DNA of 64,000 nt from positions 237,764 to 301,763 of the forward strand of contig JAGLGM010000001.1 of NCBI GenBank assembly GCA_023144035.1, written 5' to 3'. Shown piece by piece: positions 35,372 to 43,260 of the stretch. Below the pieces are notes generated by a model. The model was given only the letters and a program-made list of their open reading frames with translations. It did no database searches and was not told the DNA's origin. The translations under genes were made by a program, and so were the position numbers. The number at the start of each line of letters is the position of its first letter. The stretch's first letter is position 1. The DNA comes from Candidatus Pacearchaeota archaeon (GTDB lineage: Archaea > Nanobdellota > Nanobdellia > Pacearchaeales > GW2011-AR1).

Positions 35372-36319
35372 TTATTCTTTTTCTAAAACAGCAATTAATT
35401 CATCATGATTTACATCTTTAACACTTTCAACAATAAATTCTGGATTATTAAAAAAATTATTCATCCTAACATCACCTAAAAATATCATTTCTTTACCTAT
35501 TAAATTATGTTTTTGTACAATCAAATTATCTGCATCTTCTAAATCTCCAAGACCTAATCCATCAAGAGCATCTTGAAATAAAACTGAACGTATTGTTTCT
35601 GTTCCATCATCTAAAACAAGATTAATCAATGCTCTTTTATCAGGATTAATCTTTCCATGTTCTGCACATGAAAATCCTTCTGCTTCTTGAATTGCCTTTT
35701 TTCTACATTCTGGACAAACATGAAAAAACTTTGGATCAAAAGCTTGAACAATAAAAGCTCTTGTACTAACACTATCTGCTAATTTAAAATCAGAAATATT
35801 TTTTTCTTTTAAAATCTTCTCTGTTATTACCTTCTCTAAAACTTCTGTGCTTAATTTTAATTCTGAAAAACTTCCTAAATGAATCTCATTAGACCTCATA
35901 CTTCCATTTCCAACTTCTACAATACTTCCATCTTTTATATCTCCTTTTTCAACTAAAGCTATATGATTAGTATCCCATAAAACAACTTTAATATTTGAAG
36001 TATCATCTGCAAGAGTAAAATTAACTACTTTTCCTTCATCTCCTTTTTTTGTAGTAAAAGTACGAACAGGTGATAAATTAATAACTTTCCCAACAACATT
36101 TGCTTTTCTCATTCCAGGAAGCAATTCATCTATTTTTAATTTTTCATTATCAAAAGAAATCCCTAATTCAGCTGCTATAACTTGTGCTGCCCCTTCTTTA
36201 CTAATAAGCCCAGCAAGTTTAGCCCTCTTTGCTTCAATTCTCCTCTCTATCTCCTCTTTTTCTAAACCAGAAGATTTAGCTATTTTTTCAATAATCTTGT
36301 CATAATTTCCGTCAATCAT
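35372..36319 (-). CDS. Single-stranded DNA-binding RPA-like protein
   Basis: An archaeal replication protein A homologue. The N-terminal helical part (1-60, VLEK-like GLISKEGAAQVIAAELGI) precedes an OB fold (about 70-165: GKVINLSPVRTFTTKKGDEG, VVLWD). A zinc finger (C202, C205, C218, H221) and a second partial OB fold (ALINLVLDDGTETIRSVLFQ) follow. 315 residues with a zinc-finger-bearing OB fold is like Thermococcal/Methanogen RPA. It protects ssDNA in replication and repair. An IS is inserted in its upstream region 45 bases from the start codon. Confidence 0.88.
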   Translation of the reverse strand: MIDGNYDKIIEKIAKSSGLEKEEIERRIEAKRAKLAGLISKEGAAQVIAAELGISFDNEKLKIDELLPGMRKANVVGKVINLSPVRTFTTKKGDEGKVVNFTLADDTSNIKVVLWDTNHIALVEKGDIKDGSIVEVGNGSMRSNEIHLGSFSELKLSTEVLEKVITEKILKEKNISDFKLADSVSTRAFIVQAFDPKFFHVCPECRKKAIQEAEGFSCAEHGKINPDKRALINLVLDDGTETIRSVLFQDALDGLGLGDLEDADNLIVQKHNLIGKEMIFLGDVRMNNFFNNPEFIVESVKDVNHDELIAVLEKE

Positions 36320-36363
36320 TCCTCAAAAAAATCACCTTTATTTATAAGTATTATGTTTGTAGG

Positions 36364-37244
36364 GGCTATGTTGAAAAAGTCTTCAGGGCAAAGTAAATAA
36401 GCCCTGAAAACCATCTTAATCTGAGGTGATTAAGATGAAAGAAGTAAGAAATCTACAAATAAAAATTAAGCGATTGCTTAAGAAAATTAAATATCCTGAA
36501 TTTTTGCATAGGTTTGGACCAAAAACCTATAAATTGGAAGATCATGTCTCTAGACTTTTAGTAATGCAAATTTGTCAATTGAGTTTAAGAAGAATTGAAA
36601 AGATTTCAAATATCTTTGGGCAAAAATGTCCAACTTATTCTGCTTTGTGTAAAAGCAGAAAGAAAATACCAATTAAATTATGGCAAAAATTATTAAAATT
36701 GACTGCTGGTTTATCGTCGGGAAAAGTAGCAATTGATGGAACAGGGTTTAGTAAATCAAACCCTAGTTTTCATTATTTAAAAAGAATTGATTCTAAAAAT
36801 CCTAAGAATTATACAAAGCTTTCAGCTTTGTTAGATTTGGAGACTAAGAAATTTTTAGTAATGAGGATTAGAACAACTCCTCGTCATGACATGCAAGATG
36901 TGAAATATTTACTTAAGAGAGTTAGAGGAATAAAAAGTTTTTCTGCAGATAAAGGTTATGATAGTGAGGAAGTTCATGAAATTTGTTATTGGAAGGGAAT
37001 TCAAACATACATTCCTTCTAGGAAGAATGTAAAACATGGGTGGGCTAGAAAAAAACAAATAAAAAACTGGGATCAAAAAGAATACAATCTAAGAGGAAAT
37101 GTTGAATCTGGGTTTTCAGCAATAAAAAGAAAGTATGGAGGTTTTGTTAGAGCTAAAAGAATTGAGGGAATGAGGGCTGAAATAATATTAAAGGGGATAG
37201 CACATAATTTAGAGTTAATAAATTAAGAGATTTTCAACATAGCC
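36364..37244 (+). mobile_element. Complete insertion sequence with terminal inverted repeats and 9-bp target duplication
   Basis: The 881-bp element is bounded by perfect 14-bp inverted repeats GGCTATGTTGAAAA (36364-36377) and TTTTCAACATAGCC (37231-37244). The target GTTTGTAGG is duplicated at 36355-36363 and 37245-37253. It contains one DDE transposase gene. Perfect ends and an intact gene indicate recent insertion. It lies between the divergent RPA-like and aEF1B genes and may have altered their promoters. Confidence 0.93.
36435..37226 (+). CDS. DDE transposase (IS4/IS5 superfamily)
   Basis: The DDE catalytic residues are visible: AIDGTGFSKS, ADKGYDSEEVHEIC and RGNVESGFSAIKRKYGG (YREK-like variant). 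The middle has RHDMQDVKYLLKRV and the C-terminus ends in IAHNLELIN. GAGGTGAT at 36424-36431, complementary to the 16S 3' end, precedes ATG at 36435, which is preferred over GTG at 36426. At 263 residues it is complete for a small IS5-like element. Confidence 0.9.
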   Translation: MKEVRNLQIKIKRLLKKIKYPEFLHRFGPKTYKLEDHVSRLLVMQICQLSLRRIEKISNIFGQKCPTYSALCKSRKKIPIKLWQKLLKLTAGLSSGKVAIDGTGFSKSNPSFHYLKRIDSKNPKNYTKLSALLDLETKKFLVMRIRTTPRHDMQDVKYLLKRVRGIKSFSADKGYDSEEVHEICYWKGIQTYIPSRKNVKHGWARKKQIKNWDQKEYNLRGNVESGFSAIKRKYGGFVRAKRIEGMRAEIILKGIAHNLELIN

Positions 37245-37289
37245 GTTTGTAGGGTTAATATTTATAAAGCCTATTCATTAAAATAAAAT

Positions 37290-37562
37290 ATGGGAACTGC
37301 ACTATTAAAAATAAAACTAATGCCTAATTCTGTAGAAGTTGATTTTGAAGAAATAAAAGCAAAAGCAAAAGCAATTGTAGAAAAAGGAGAAGGAAAACGT
37401 TGTACTTTTGAAGAAGAAGCAATAGCCTTTGGATTAAAAGCTTTAATTGTTTCATTTGATATAGATGAAGAAATAAACCTAGAACCAATTGAAGAAGGAT
37501 TAGGAAAAATAGAAAACATTAATTCTGCTCAAGTAATAGATATGCGACGAGCATTTGGCTAA
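37290..37562 (+). CDS. aef1b: Translation elongation factor aEF1B (EF-1 beta)
   Basis: aEF1B is the nucleotide-exchange factor of aEF1A. The 90-residue alpha-beta sandwich opens MGTALLKIKLMPNSVEVDFE, with IAFGLKALIVSFDIDEEI in the middle and SAQVIDMRRAFG at the end, matching the family's conserved GL-A-----D and V-----R pattern. Length is normal. The IS right end lies 45 bases upstream, so the native promoter could be changed; TTTATAAAG at about 37261 is a likely TATA just right of the IS. Confidence 0.95.
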   Translation: MGTALLKIKLMPNSVEVDFEEIKAKAKAIVEKGEGKRCTFEEEAIAFGLKALIVSFDIDEEINLEPIEEGLGKIENINSAQVIDMRRAFG

Positions 37563-37622
37563 AAAAATGATAAATATAAATATCTGTTTAATCAAGTGGA
37601 GATATAGGAGCATTTGAATAAA

Positions 37623-38249
37623 ATGTTATCAGAAGAGCAAACTAAAGAAATAAAATCCCAGTTAATACAACACATAGATTCTACTTTTCCTGAAGATAAG
37701 AAAGCATCTGCTAAACAACAAGTTGAAGAAATGAATGGCGAGCAACTTGACAAATTCTTAGAACAAAATAATTTAATAAAAGAAGGACAACCAACAATAG
37801 GAGAACAGCAAAGTGTTTTTAGAAGTATTGTAAATGGGCAAATTCATTCATATAAAATAGATGAAGATCAAGATTCTCTAGCAGTCTTAGAAATAAATCC
37901 TGTTTCAAAAGGCCATATAATCTTAATTCCTAAGCAAGAGATTAATTCTGTTGAAAAAATGCCTAAATCTGTTTTCGCACTTGCTGAAAAAATATCAAAA
38001 AGATTTAAATCAAAATTAAAACCAAAAGAAGTAAAAATTGTTCCTTCAAATGCTTTTGGAGAATTCATACTTAATGTTTTTCCAGTTTATGAAAATGAAT
38101 CTTTAAATTCTCAAAGATACCATGCAGAAGAATTAGAATTACAAGAATTTCAAAAAAAATTAGAAAAAAAAGTGGTAAAAAAGATTTTGAAAAAAGAAAC
38201 TAAAAAGATTCCAGAAAATAAAATCCGTTTACCAAGAAGAATTCCTTAG
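37623..38249 (+). CDS. HIT-like domain protein without catalytic histidines
   Basis: After a helical head (about 1-65) comes a HIT-type core: FRSIVNGQIHSYKIDEDQDS, then LAVLEINPVSKGHIILIPKQ, with the PGH-like KGH turn. Where H-x-H-x-H should be, the sequence reads SNAFGEFILNVFPVY, so the triad is gone. A lysine-rich C-terminal tail of about 50 residues may bind nucleic acid. ATG at 37623 is preferred; TTG at 37614 is in frame and closer to GGAG at 37607-37610. Probably a non-catalytic nucleotide-binding protein. Confidence 0.65.
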   Translation: MLSEEQTKEIKSQLIQHIDSTFPEDKKASAKQQVEEMNGEQLDKFLEQNNLIKEGQPTIGEQQSVFRSIVNGQIHSYKIDEDQDSLAVLEINPVSKGHIILIPKQEINSVEKMPKSVFALAEKISKRFKSKLKPKEVKIVPSNAFGEFILNVFPVYENESLNSQRYHAEELELQEFQKKLEKKVVKKILKKETKKIPENKIRLPRRIP

Positions 38250-38276
38250 ACTCTAGAAAACATTTCTAGAAGAGTA

Positions 38277-39122
38277 TTAAATAAAACCAAATCTTTGCCA
38301 TAATCCTATTTTCCATAAACAAAAAAAGATTATAAAACTAATTAAAAATACAGGTGTAAAAGGTATACCATTTCTTATTGTAACATAATTAAACTTTTTC
38401 TGAATTAATTTTATTTCTGCTTGACTCAAACCATCCCATTTTGCTTTAATTATCCTTTTACCTATTTTCAAATCTTTGTAAAGCCAATCTCCTTCTGTTA
38501 ATTTATTTGATTTAACCTTCCTAACCATACAAGATTCATCAACTGATTTTACATAAATATAAAGATAAGGAAGAACAAACATCATAATCCCTAAAACAAA
38601 AAATAAATTGTCTGAAAAACCAAAAGCAATTAAAACAAGTGCAACAAAAAGTACAAAAATAGTTAATTTCTTATTTTTCTTAAATTGTTTTAAAAATTCT
38701 TTCTTAAACTTCTTAAAATTTATAAAACTTAAATAAATACTTGTTAAAATACTATAAACAGCCCCTATTAATAAAAATAAAACAAAGAATAATAAAAAGA
38801 TTTTTAAATTCTCATTAAGAACTGTTGAAAAAGGTAGAATAGCTCCTAAAGCTATCATTAACTTAGCATCTCCTCCTGCAAACATTTTACCATAATATAA
38901 TAAATTACCTAAAATAAAAAAGATTCCAAAACCAATTAAACCTTGATAAAAGAAACTAAAACCAATATCTGAAAATAAAGAATAAAAAAACCTAAATCCT
39001 AATGCAAAAATTATTAATGAAAAGCTTAACCAATTTGCAATTTCTCTTTTTTTAAGATCTTGAACAGTTGCAAAAATAATCCATACCAATGCTAATGTAG
39101 ATAAAAATATCACCTCAAACAT
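38277..39122 (-). CDS. Prepilin peptidase (A24, FlaK/PibD-like)
   Basis: A membrane aspartyl protease that cuts class III signal peptides of pilins or archaellins. Catalytic aspartates are D22 in ATVQDLKKREIANW and D85 in the GxGD-type MFAGGDAKLMIALG. There are six to eight hydrophobic spans, with a cytoplasmic domain (WLYKDLKIGKRIIKAKWDGL) before a final span preceded by NGIPFTPVF. It closes the type IV filament locus, and at least eight nearby proteins have candidate signals. Confidence 0.9.
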   Translation of the reverse strand: MFEVIFLSTLALVWIIFATVQDLKKREIANWLSFSLIIFALGFRFFYSLFSDIGFSFFYQGLIGFGIFFILGNLLYYGKMFAGGDAKLMIALGAILPFSTVLNENLKIFLLFFVLFLLIGAVYSILTSIYLSFINFKKFKKEFLKQFKKNKKLTIFVLFVALVLIAFGFSDNLFFVLGIMMFVLPYLYIYVKSVDESCMVRKVKSNKLTEGDWLYKDLKIGKRIIKAKWDGLSQAEIKLIQKKFNYVTIRNGIPFTPVFLISFIIFFCLWKIGLWQRFGFI

Positions 39123-39157
39123 GTTTTGAAAAAGTAATTTCAGTTTATAAAACTATT

Positions 39158-39280
39158 TTACTTCTTTGTTATCTTAGTGCTTCTTAATCTTCCACCTTTT
39201 TTATAAGGATGTTTTTTCTTATCTCTTTTCTTATCTTTTCCCTTATTTCTTTTATCAGAACAAGCATAGTCAGAAGCCAT
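39158..39280 (-). CDS. Small basic protein (40 aa)
   Basis: MASDYACSDKRNKGKDKKRD then KKKHPYKKGGRLRSTKITKK is a strongly basic 40-residue peptide, starting one base after the stop of the 148-residue pilin-like gene and ending 35 bases before the peptidase gene. Its composition suggests RNA or polyanion binding. The tight placement supports translation. No family is recognised. Confidence 0.5.
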   Translation of the reverse strand: MASDYACSDKRNKGKDKKRDKKKHPYKKGGRLRSTKITKK

Positions 39281-39281
39281 C

Positions 39282-39728
39282 TTAAATTGATTCAGAACAA
39301 GTATAACTTTCTAAAGTATCTTCAATTAAAGCTTGAATAACTTTATTATCATTTTCTGTGCAAAAGGTTGGTAAATCTTCAACGGAAATTGCTTCTACAA
39401 AAATTACATTATCACAAGTAATAGAAGAACATTTATTCACTCCATAAATTGTTTGATTATTAGCAAGATAATTACAAGTTACTTCTTTTAAGGTCATATC
39501 TTCTGCTTTTAGACTTCTACCCATTATACAAAAATCATAAACACCATTTACAGCACACGAAGCTTCACAAGCAGATACAATTGTATCTACATTATTTCCT
39601 GAAATCCAAGGAGTAATTTTATTCCACCCCATTGTAAATCCTAAAACTAAAACTATTAAAACAACTATTCCAAGAATTAATAAGATGATTGTATTTGTAC
39701 TCATCCCTTGCCCTCTTTTATTATCCAT
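39282..39728 (-). CDS. Pilin-like protein with Cys-rich ectodomain (148 aa)
   Basis: The N-terminus MDNKRGQGMSTNTIILLILG reads as a class III signal (KRG then Q) followed by a long hydrophobic helix (about 14-33). The ectodomain has eight or more cysteines (SACEASC, FCIMGR, VTCNYLA, KCSSITCDN, FCTEND, YTCSES), indicating disulfides. Probably a minor pilin or filament-associated protein; processed by the prepilin peptidase encoded beside it. Confidence 0.65.
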   Translation of the reverse strand: MDNKRGQGMSTNTIILLILGIVVLIVLVLGFTMGWNKITPWISGNNVDTIVSACEASCAVNGVYDFCIMGRSLKAEDMTLKEVTCNYLANNQTIYGVNKCSSITCDNVIFVEAISVEDLPTFCTENDNKVIQALIEDTLESYTCSESI

Positions 39729-39809
39729 ATTAAATTTAAGTTTATTTTATTTATAAAGTTTTGTTTTATTTAAATTTGAATACTATAAAATTTTAATTTC
39801 TGTTATTAA

Positions 39810-40088
39810 TTAAGGATTATATGTTACTGAGAAAATTATTTTCTCTTTTAAAAAACCATCTTTAAAATTATAATTTACTACTTCTTTAAATTCTCTTAAA
39901 CCTTCTACTGGTTTTTCTTGATAAAGATTTGTTTCAATTTGAGAATTTAATTTTTCTACTAACTTTATGCTTTCAAAATTATTTGAAACTTTAAGATTTG
40001 ATGAATAGAAACTTAGTAAAGCTAAACTACAAACAGCTAATACTCCTAAAACTAAAATAATTATTGGTAAATTCCCTCTTTTATTCAT
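39810..40088 (-). CDS. Small pilin-like protein (92 aa)
   Basis: Starting at ATG 40088, MNKRGNLPIIILVLGVLAVC has a KRG basic head and a hydrophobic helix to about residue 26, then a short helical/strand tail ending FSVTYNP. The upstream longer frame from 40148 is judged spurious because it would overlap the preceding gene by 68 bases. The start overlaps the preceding gene by 8 bases. Confidence 0.6.
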   Translation of the reverse strand: MNKRGNLPIIILVLGVLAVCSLALLSFYSSNLKVSNNFESIKLVEKLNSQIETNLYQEKPVEGLREFKEVVNYNFKDGFLKEKIIFSVTYNP

Positions 40089-40353
40089 TTTCTTGCTCCC
40101 ATTTTTCAATAATATTTCTTTGAGATTCTGAAGCAAAACTATAAGCAATCAAAGTTTTTGTATCAAGTAAACTAATTTCTTTTTCAAAATCAATTTCTAA
40201 ATTTTGTGCTTGGACTGTTTTTGTCTTTTGAGCTAAAAAAGATGATGCAGAAATAAAAATTATTAAAATTATTAAAATAGCAATAGTTGCAATTATCCAA
40301 GTCATTATTTCTGATATTTGTGCCTTATTATTTTTTTGTATTTTATTTAACAT
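40081..40353 (-). CDS. Small pilin-like protein (90 aa)
   Basis: MLNKIQKNNKAQISEIMTWI contains NKA then QISEI, the best class III signal in the locus, including the acidic residue near position +5, followed by a 20-residue hydrophobic helix (to about 36). The remainder is a short coiled domain (KTKTVQAQNLEIDFEKEISL). Overlaps both neighbours by about 10 bases, in line with an operon of coupled genes. Confidence 0.65.
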   Translation of the reverse strand: MLNKIQKNNKAQISEIMTWIIATIAILIILIIFISASSFLAQKTKTVQAQNLEIDFEKEISLLDTKTLIAYSFASESQRNIIEKWEQENE

Positions 40354-40870
40354 TTTTTTCTGTTTTCTTTATTATTGTTAAAATTTTAATTAAATAAAGT
40401 TCTTCTCCTTTTTCATCAAGTGAAAAAAAACTATCTTCAACACCTTTAACTTCTCTTTCATATTCCTTTTCTTCTTGTATTTCATATCCAGCAACTAAAT
40501 TTAAATTTCCTTTAAATATATTAAAAGTAGAAATTTCTAAATTTTCAGATTTATAAAAATCAATTTCAAAATAATATTGAACTTCCTCATTTAAACTCTC
40601 TTCTACCTCAAAATTCAAATGACAATTTTCAAGGAAATTTTCTGAAAATTCCTGGCTAAAACCTTCTTCATCAAATAATTCTGAATTTAATTTCCCTTCA
40701 TAAGATAAACAATTTGCTATGTTATTTATCATTATTTCTCCTTCAATTTCTCTTATGTCATAAGGATGATTATAAAAAGAAGAAACCATTACAAAAATTC
40801 CTCCTGCAACTATCATTAAAATAACAAACCAATACATTGCAATTATTTTAGAGCCACCTTTATTATTCAT
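40343..40870 (-). CDS. Pilin-like membrane protein (175 aa)
   Basis: With ATG at 40870 the protein begins MNNKGGSKIIAMYWFVILMI, an NKG-type head plus hydrophobic helix (about 8-28), then a predominantly beta ectodomain with two cysteines (NCLSYEG, NCHLNFE). The ATG follows the upstream stop by one base; a further ATG at 40885 is possible but overlaps it. Confidence 0.6.
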   Translation of the reverse strand: MNNKGGSKIIAMYWFVILMIVAGGIFVMVSSFYNHPYDIREIEGEIMINNIANCLSYEGKLNSELFDEEGFSQEFSENFLENCHLNFEVEESLNEEVQYYFEIDFYKSENLEISTFNIFKGNLNLVAGYEIQEEKEYEREVKGVEDSFFSLDEKGEELYLIKILTIIKKTEKNVK

Positions 40871-40871
40871 T

Positions 40872-41282
40872 TTATTTATATTCATTTATTTTAATTACAT
40901 ATGAATCAATATCTTCTGGATTTGAATTGTCTGGGTATAAACTTACATCAACATCTTTAAAATATGAATAAGAATACCCTCCACTCTCACTTAATCTAAC
41001 AGTTATTATGTTATCAGTATTAATTACAATATCTTTAAATTCTAAACCATTTTTCTCAGCTAAATCTTTTGCTTTACTCATATCTAAAATCATTGTCATC
41101 CCAGGTTCTGCAGAATCAATCAATAAAGCTATTTGTTTTGCATAAGATTGTTCTAAAAGAGCTGCACCTTGACCTTGCTTTAATAAAAATAAAATCAAAA
41201 TTGAAAGAAATAAAATATTTAAAATAATAAAGACTACATTCTCCATAAGAATAGCTCCTTTCTTAACCCTCTTTTTAAACAT
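40872..41282 (-). CDS. Pilin-like membrane protein (136 aa)
   Basis: MFKKRVKKGAILMENVVFII shows KKG then AILMEN, with Glu at +5 after the presumed cleavage, followed by a hydrophobic helix to about residue 32. The ectodomain has ALLEQSYAKQIALLIDSAEP and strands such as ITVRLSESGGYSYSYF. A candidate class III pilin; part of the contiguous small-gene run. Confidence 0.62.
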   Translation of the reverse strand: MFKKRVKKGAILMENVVFIILNILFLSILILFLLKQGQGAALLEQSYAKQIALLIDSAEPGMTMILDMSKAKDLAEKNGLEFKDIVINTDNIITVRLSESGGYSYSYFKDVDVSLYPDNSNPEDIDSYVIKINEYK

Positions 41283-41320
41283 AATATAGATTATAAAAGA
41301 TAATTAATAAAATTAACTAA

Positions 41321-42304
41321 TTATGCAACTGTCAAGATATCTTTGCAATTTAACAATTTAAATGTTTCTGATCTTGCTTCAATTATTGTAGGAGCCATAA
41401 ATTCATTCTCCACTCCATCTCCTTCAACAGTTATTGCTGCTATTTTAGGTTCAAATAAACCTGCAAGATCATCTCCTCCAATTACAGTTCCAATCCCTGT
41501 AGAAACCACAATCGCCCCTGCAATTAATCCTGTAAAAGGTAAAGTAATTACACCTACCCCAATTGTAATTCCTCCAATCCATTTGTAAGTATTTCCAATC
41601 TCGCTTGTAATTCCGGTTATAACAAAATATTGTTCATCTAAATTAATTGTTCCAAAAGTTTCTATTGCTTCAGAGTTATTTATATTTTCAGAAATACTTG
41701 TTTTAAGCAATTCCATATCTTTTGTGTTAAAAAAATATTCTGCATATGTTTCTTTATTTTCTGATAGAGGTGTTTTTGCTAAATAAGTGTATAATTCATC
41801 TTGATTAATTTTTCCTAAATCAAATTCTTCTATTTCTTTCATACTATCATCAAAAGCAATTTGAGAACAAATAGAACAATAATTAGATTCTTTGGCTTTA
41901 TCTCCTACATAATCAATTGTTCCCTCTCCAAACATCCACCAACAATCAGCCATTTCATCTGCTAAAGCTTTATACACTTCATCAGAAGTTTCTACTTTCC
42001 TTATATTTGGATTTGTCATTGCTTCACAACTTCCATCTTTTGTTAGACAAACATATGTTCTTTGACAATTCAATGAAACATCACCTTTAGATAAAACAGG
42101 GTTTGCTTTCATAACAACAGAATTATAACAAATTTCTTTTTCACCTGATTCTCCTAAATTTAATCTAAATAAAAAATATAAAATTACAATAAAACTCATA
42201 ATTAAAATAATCAACATAATTATTTGTTGAGTTGATAATTCTCCTTTATTATTTTTTTTTAAAAAAGAATAATTTAAATTTTTTTGTTTTTTATTTTTAT
42301 ACAT
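41321..42304 (-). CDS. Large pilin-like protein with Cys-rich ectodomain (327 aa)
   Basis: After a lysine/asparagine-rich head, KKNNKGELSTQQIIMLIILI presents a candidate class III signal (NKG then ELST) and hydrophobic helix (about 26-46). The ectodomain has several cysteines (EICYNS, LNCQRTYVC, DCWWMFGEG, YCSICSQ) and a Gly/Ile-rich hydrophobic stretch near 240-275 that could be a second span. Unusually large for a pilin; may be a tip or adhesin subunit. Confidence 0.6.
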   Translation of the reverse strand: MYKNKKQKNLNYSFLKKNNKGELSTQQIIMLIILIMSFIVILYFLFRLNLGESGEKEICYNSVVMKANPVLSKGDVSLNCQRTYVCLTKDGSCEAMTNPNIRKVETSDEVYKALADEMADCWWMFGEGTIDYVGDKAKESNYCSICSQIAFDDSMKEIEEFDLGKINQDELYTYLAKTPLSENKETYAEYFFNTKDMELLKTSISENINNSEAIETFGTINLDEQYFVITGITSEIGNTYKWIGGITIGVGVITLPFTGLIAGAIVVSTGIGTVIGGDDLAGLFEPKIAAITVEGDGVENEFMAPTIIEARSETFKLLNCKDILTVA

Positions 42305-42314
42305 TTTAATTTTA

Positions 42315-42416
42315 TTACATAATTCCTACTTTTTTTAATGAAACATAAAGTCCTGTTAAAACCATAATAAAAAAAGCAATCCACATTATATATTTTATTA
42401 AAGTATCAAATTTCAT
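42315..42416 (-). CDS. Single-span micropeptide (33 aa)
   Basis: MKFDTLIKYIMWIAFFIMVL then TGLYVSLKKVGIM is a 33-residue peptide with one hydrophobic helix (about 8-25) and lysines at the end. Its ATG overlaps the stop of the 159-residue gene as ATGA, a sign of coupled translation. It lies 11 bases before the 327-residue gene. The function is unknown, perhaps an assembly factor. Confidence 0.5.
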   Translation of the reverse strand: MKFDTLIKYIMWIAFFIMVLTGLYVSLKKVGIM

Positions 42417-42892
42417 GTTTTAGTAATTTGAATCTTACCTCCTGCCTCTTGAATATTTATGTTTGTTGTTTCTTCAGTATAAGATTCTATTTTAATATCT
42501 TCAAATTCTTGTAACATCGGAATTATTAAACAAGCCCCATCTTGAGAACATTTCTTTATTTGATTATCAAAAATATCTGCAACAACCTTATTACAAATGC
42601 AAATACAATTCTGTGTTGAACAAGGATTTGGTTTCTTTTCTTCTGCAGTAAAACTAAATAAAGTCCATCTTTGAGGTTGTAAAGCAGTTATATTTCCTTG
42701 AGAAATTCCAATATTTGAAATTACCTGAGAAATTTGATCAAGAGTTTCTATTGCCTCTCTCTGTTTTTTTTCTTTTAAATCTGAAGAAAAAAAGGAAATT
42801 AAAAAATAAGATAAAAAAACAAGACCAATTACTGCGACAATTATTTTTAAAACTTCTTCAGTTAATAGCATTGCTTTCTTATTTTTTATCAT
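42413..42892 (-). CDS. Pilin-like protein with Cys cluster (159 aa)
   Basis: MIKNKKAMLLTEEVLKIIVA has KKA then MLLTEE and a hydrophobic helix (to about 32), in line with a class III signal. The ectodomain includes a CSTQNCICICNK cluster plus KCSQDGACLII, which is unusual and could bind metal or make tight disulfides. Overlaps the genes on both sides by 4 bases. Confidence 0.62.
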   Translation of the reverse strand: MIKNKKAMLLTEEVLKIIVAVIGLVFLSYFLISFFSSDLKEKKQREAIETLDQISQVISNIGISQGNITALQPQRWTLFSFTAEEKKPNPCSTQNCICICNKVVADIFDNQIKKCSQDGACLIIPMLQEFEDIKIESYTEETTNINIQEAGGKIQITKT

Positions 42893-43059
42893 ATTAAAGT
42901 TAAAAATAAAGCAGGTGTTGTGCCTGCTCCAGAGCCCACATTTTCAATAAATACTGCAACATTATTTTTAAAAACATAATAAACTCCCCAAACAACTGCA
43001 GCAACAACTAAAATTCCAAGTATTAATTTAATTAATTGATTTATAGTTAATTCTGCCAT
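42889..43059 (-). CDS. Small single-span protein (56 aa)
   Basis: Starting at ATG 43059 behind GGAGG, MAELTINQLIKLILGILVVA has one hydrophobic helix (about 9-30), then FIENVGSGAGTTPALFLTLI. It lacks the basic KKG/NKA head of its neighbours, so it is less pilin-like. The longer frame from 43098 would overlap the preceding small gene. Confidence 0.52.
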   Translation of the reverse strand: MAELTINQLIKLILGILVVAAVVWGVYYVFKNNVAVFIENVGSGAGTTPALFLTLI

Positions 43060-43063
43060 ATAA

Positions 43064-43222
43064 TTATCCTCCTTTAAACAAATTTTTAATTGAATCAATT
43101 AAAGATATTCCTTTTTCTTTTAATAAAAAAACAGTTATAACAAGTATTGCTAAAACAGCTAAACTTATTAATAACCATGGAAGATATTCTGTAATAATCC
43201 CTCTTTTCTTTTTATCCCTCAT
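43064..43222 (-). CDS. Small pilin-like single-span protein (52 aa)
   Basis: MRDKKKRGIITEYLPWLLIS has KRG then IITEYLPW, a class III-like signal with Glu at about +4, and a hydrophobic helix to residue 33, ending in NLFKGG. The stop lies just before the GGAGG-led start of the next gene. First of the small genes after the TadC-like platform gene. Confidence 0.58.
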   Translation of the reverse strand: MRDKKKRGIITEYLPWLLISLAVLAILVITVFLLKEKGISLIDSIKNLFKGG

Positions 43223-43260
43223 AAGATATAATTACCAAAACTAATTAATAAATCTAACTA

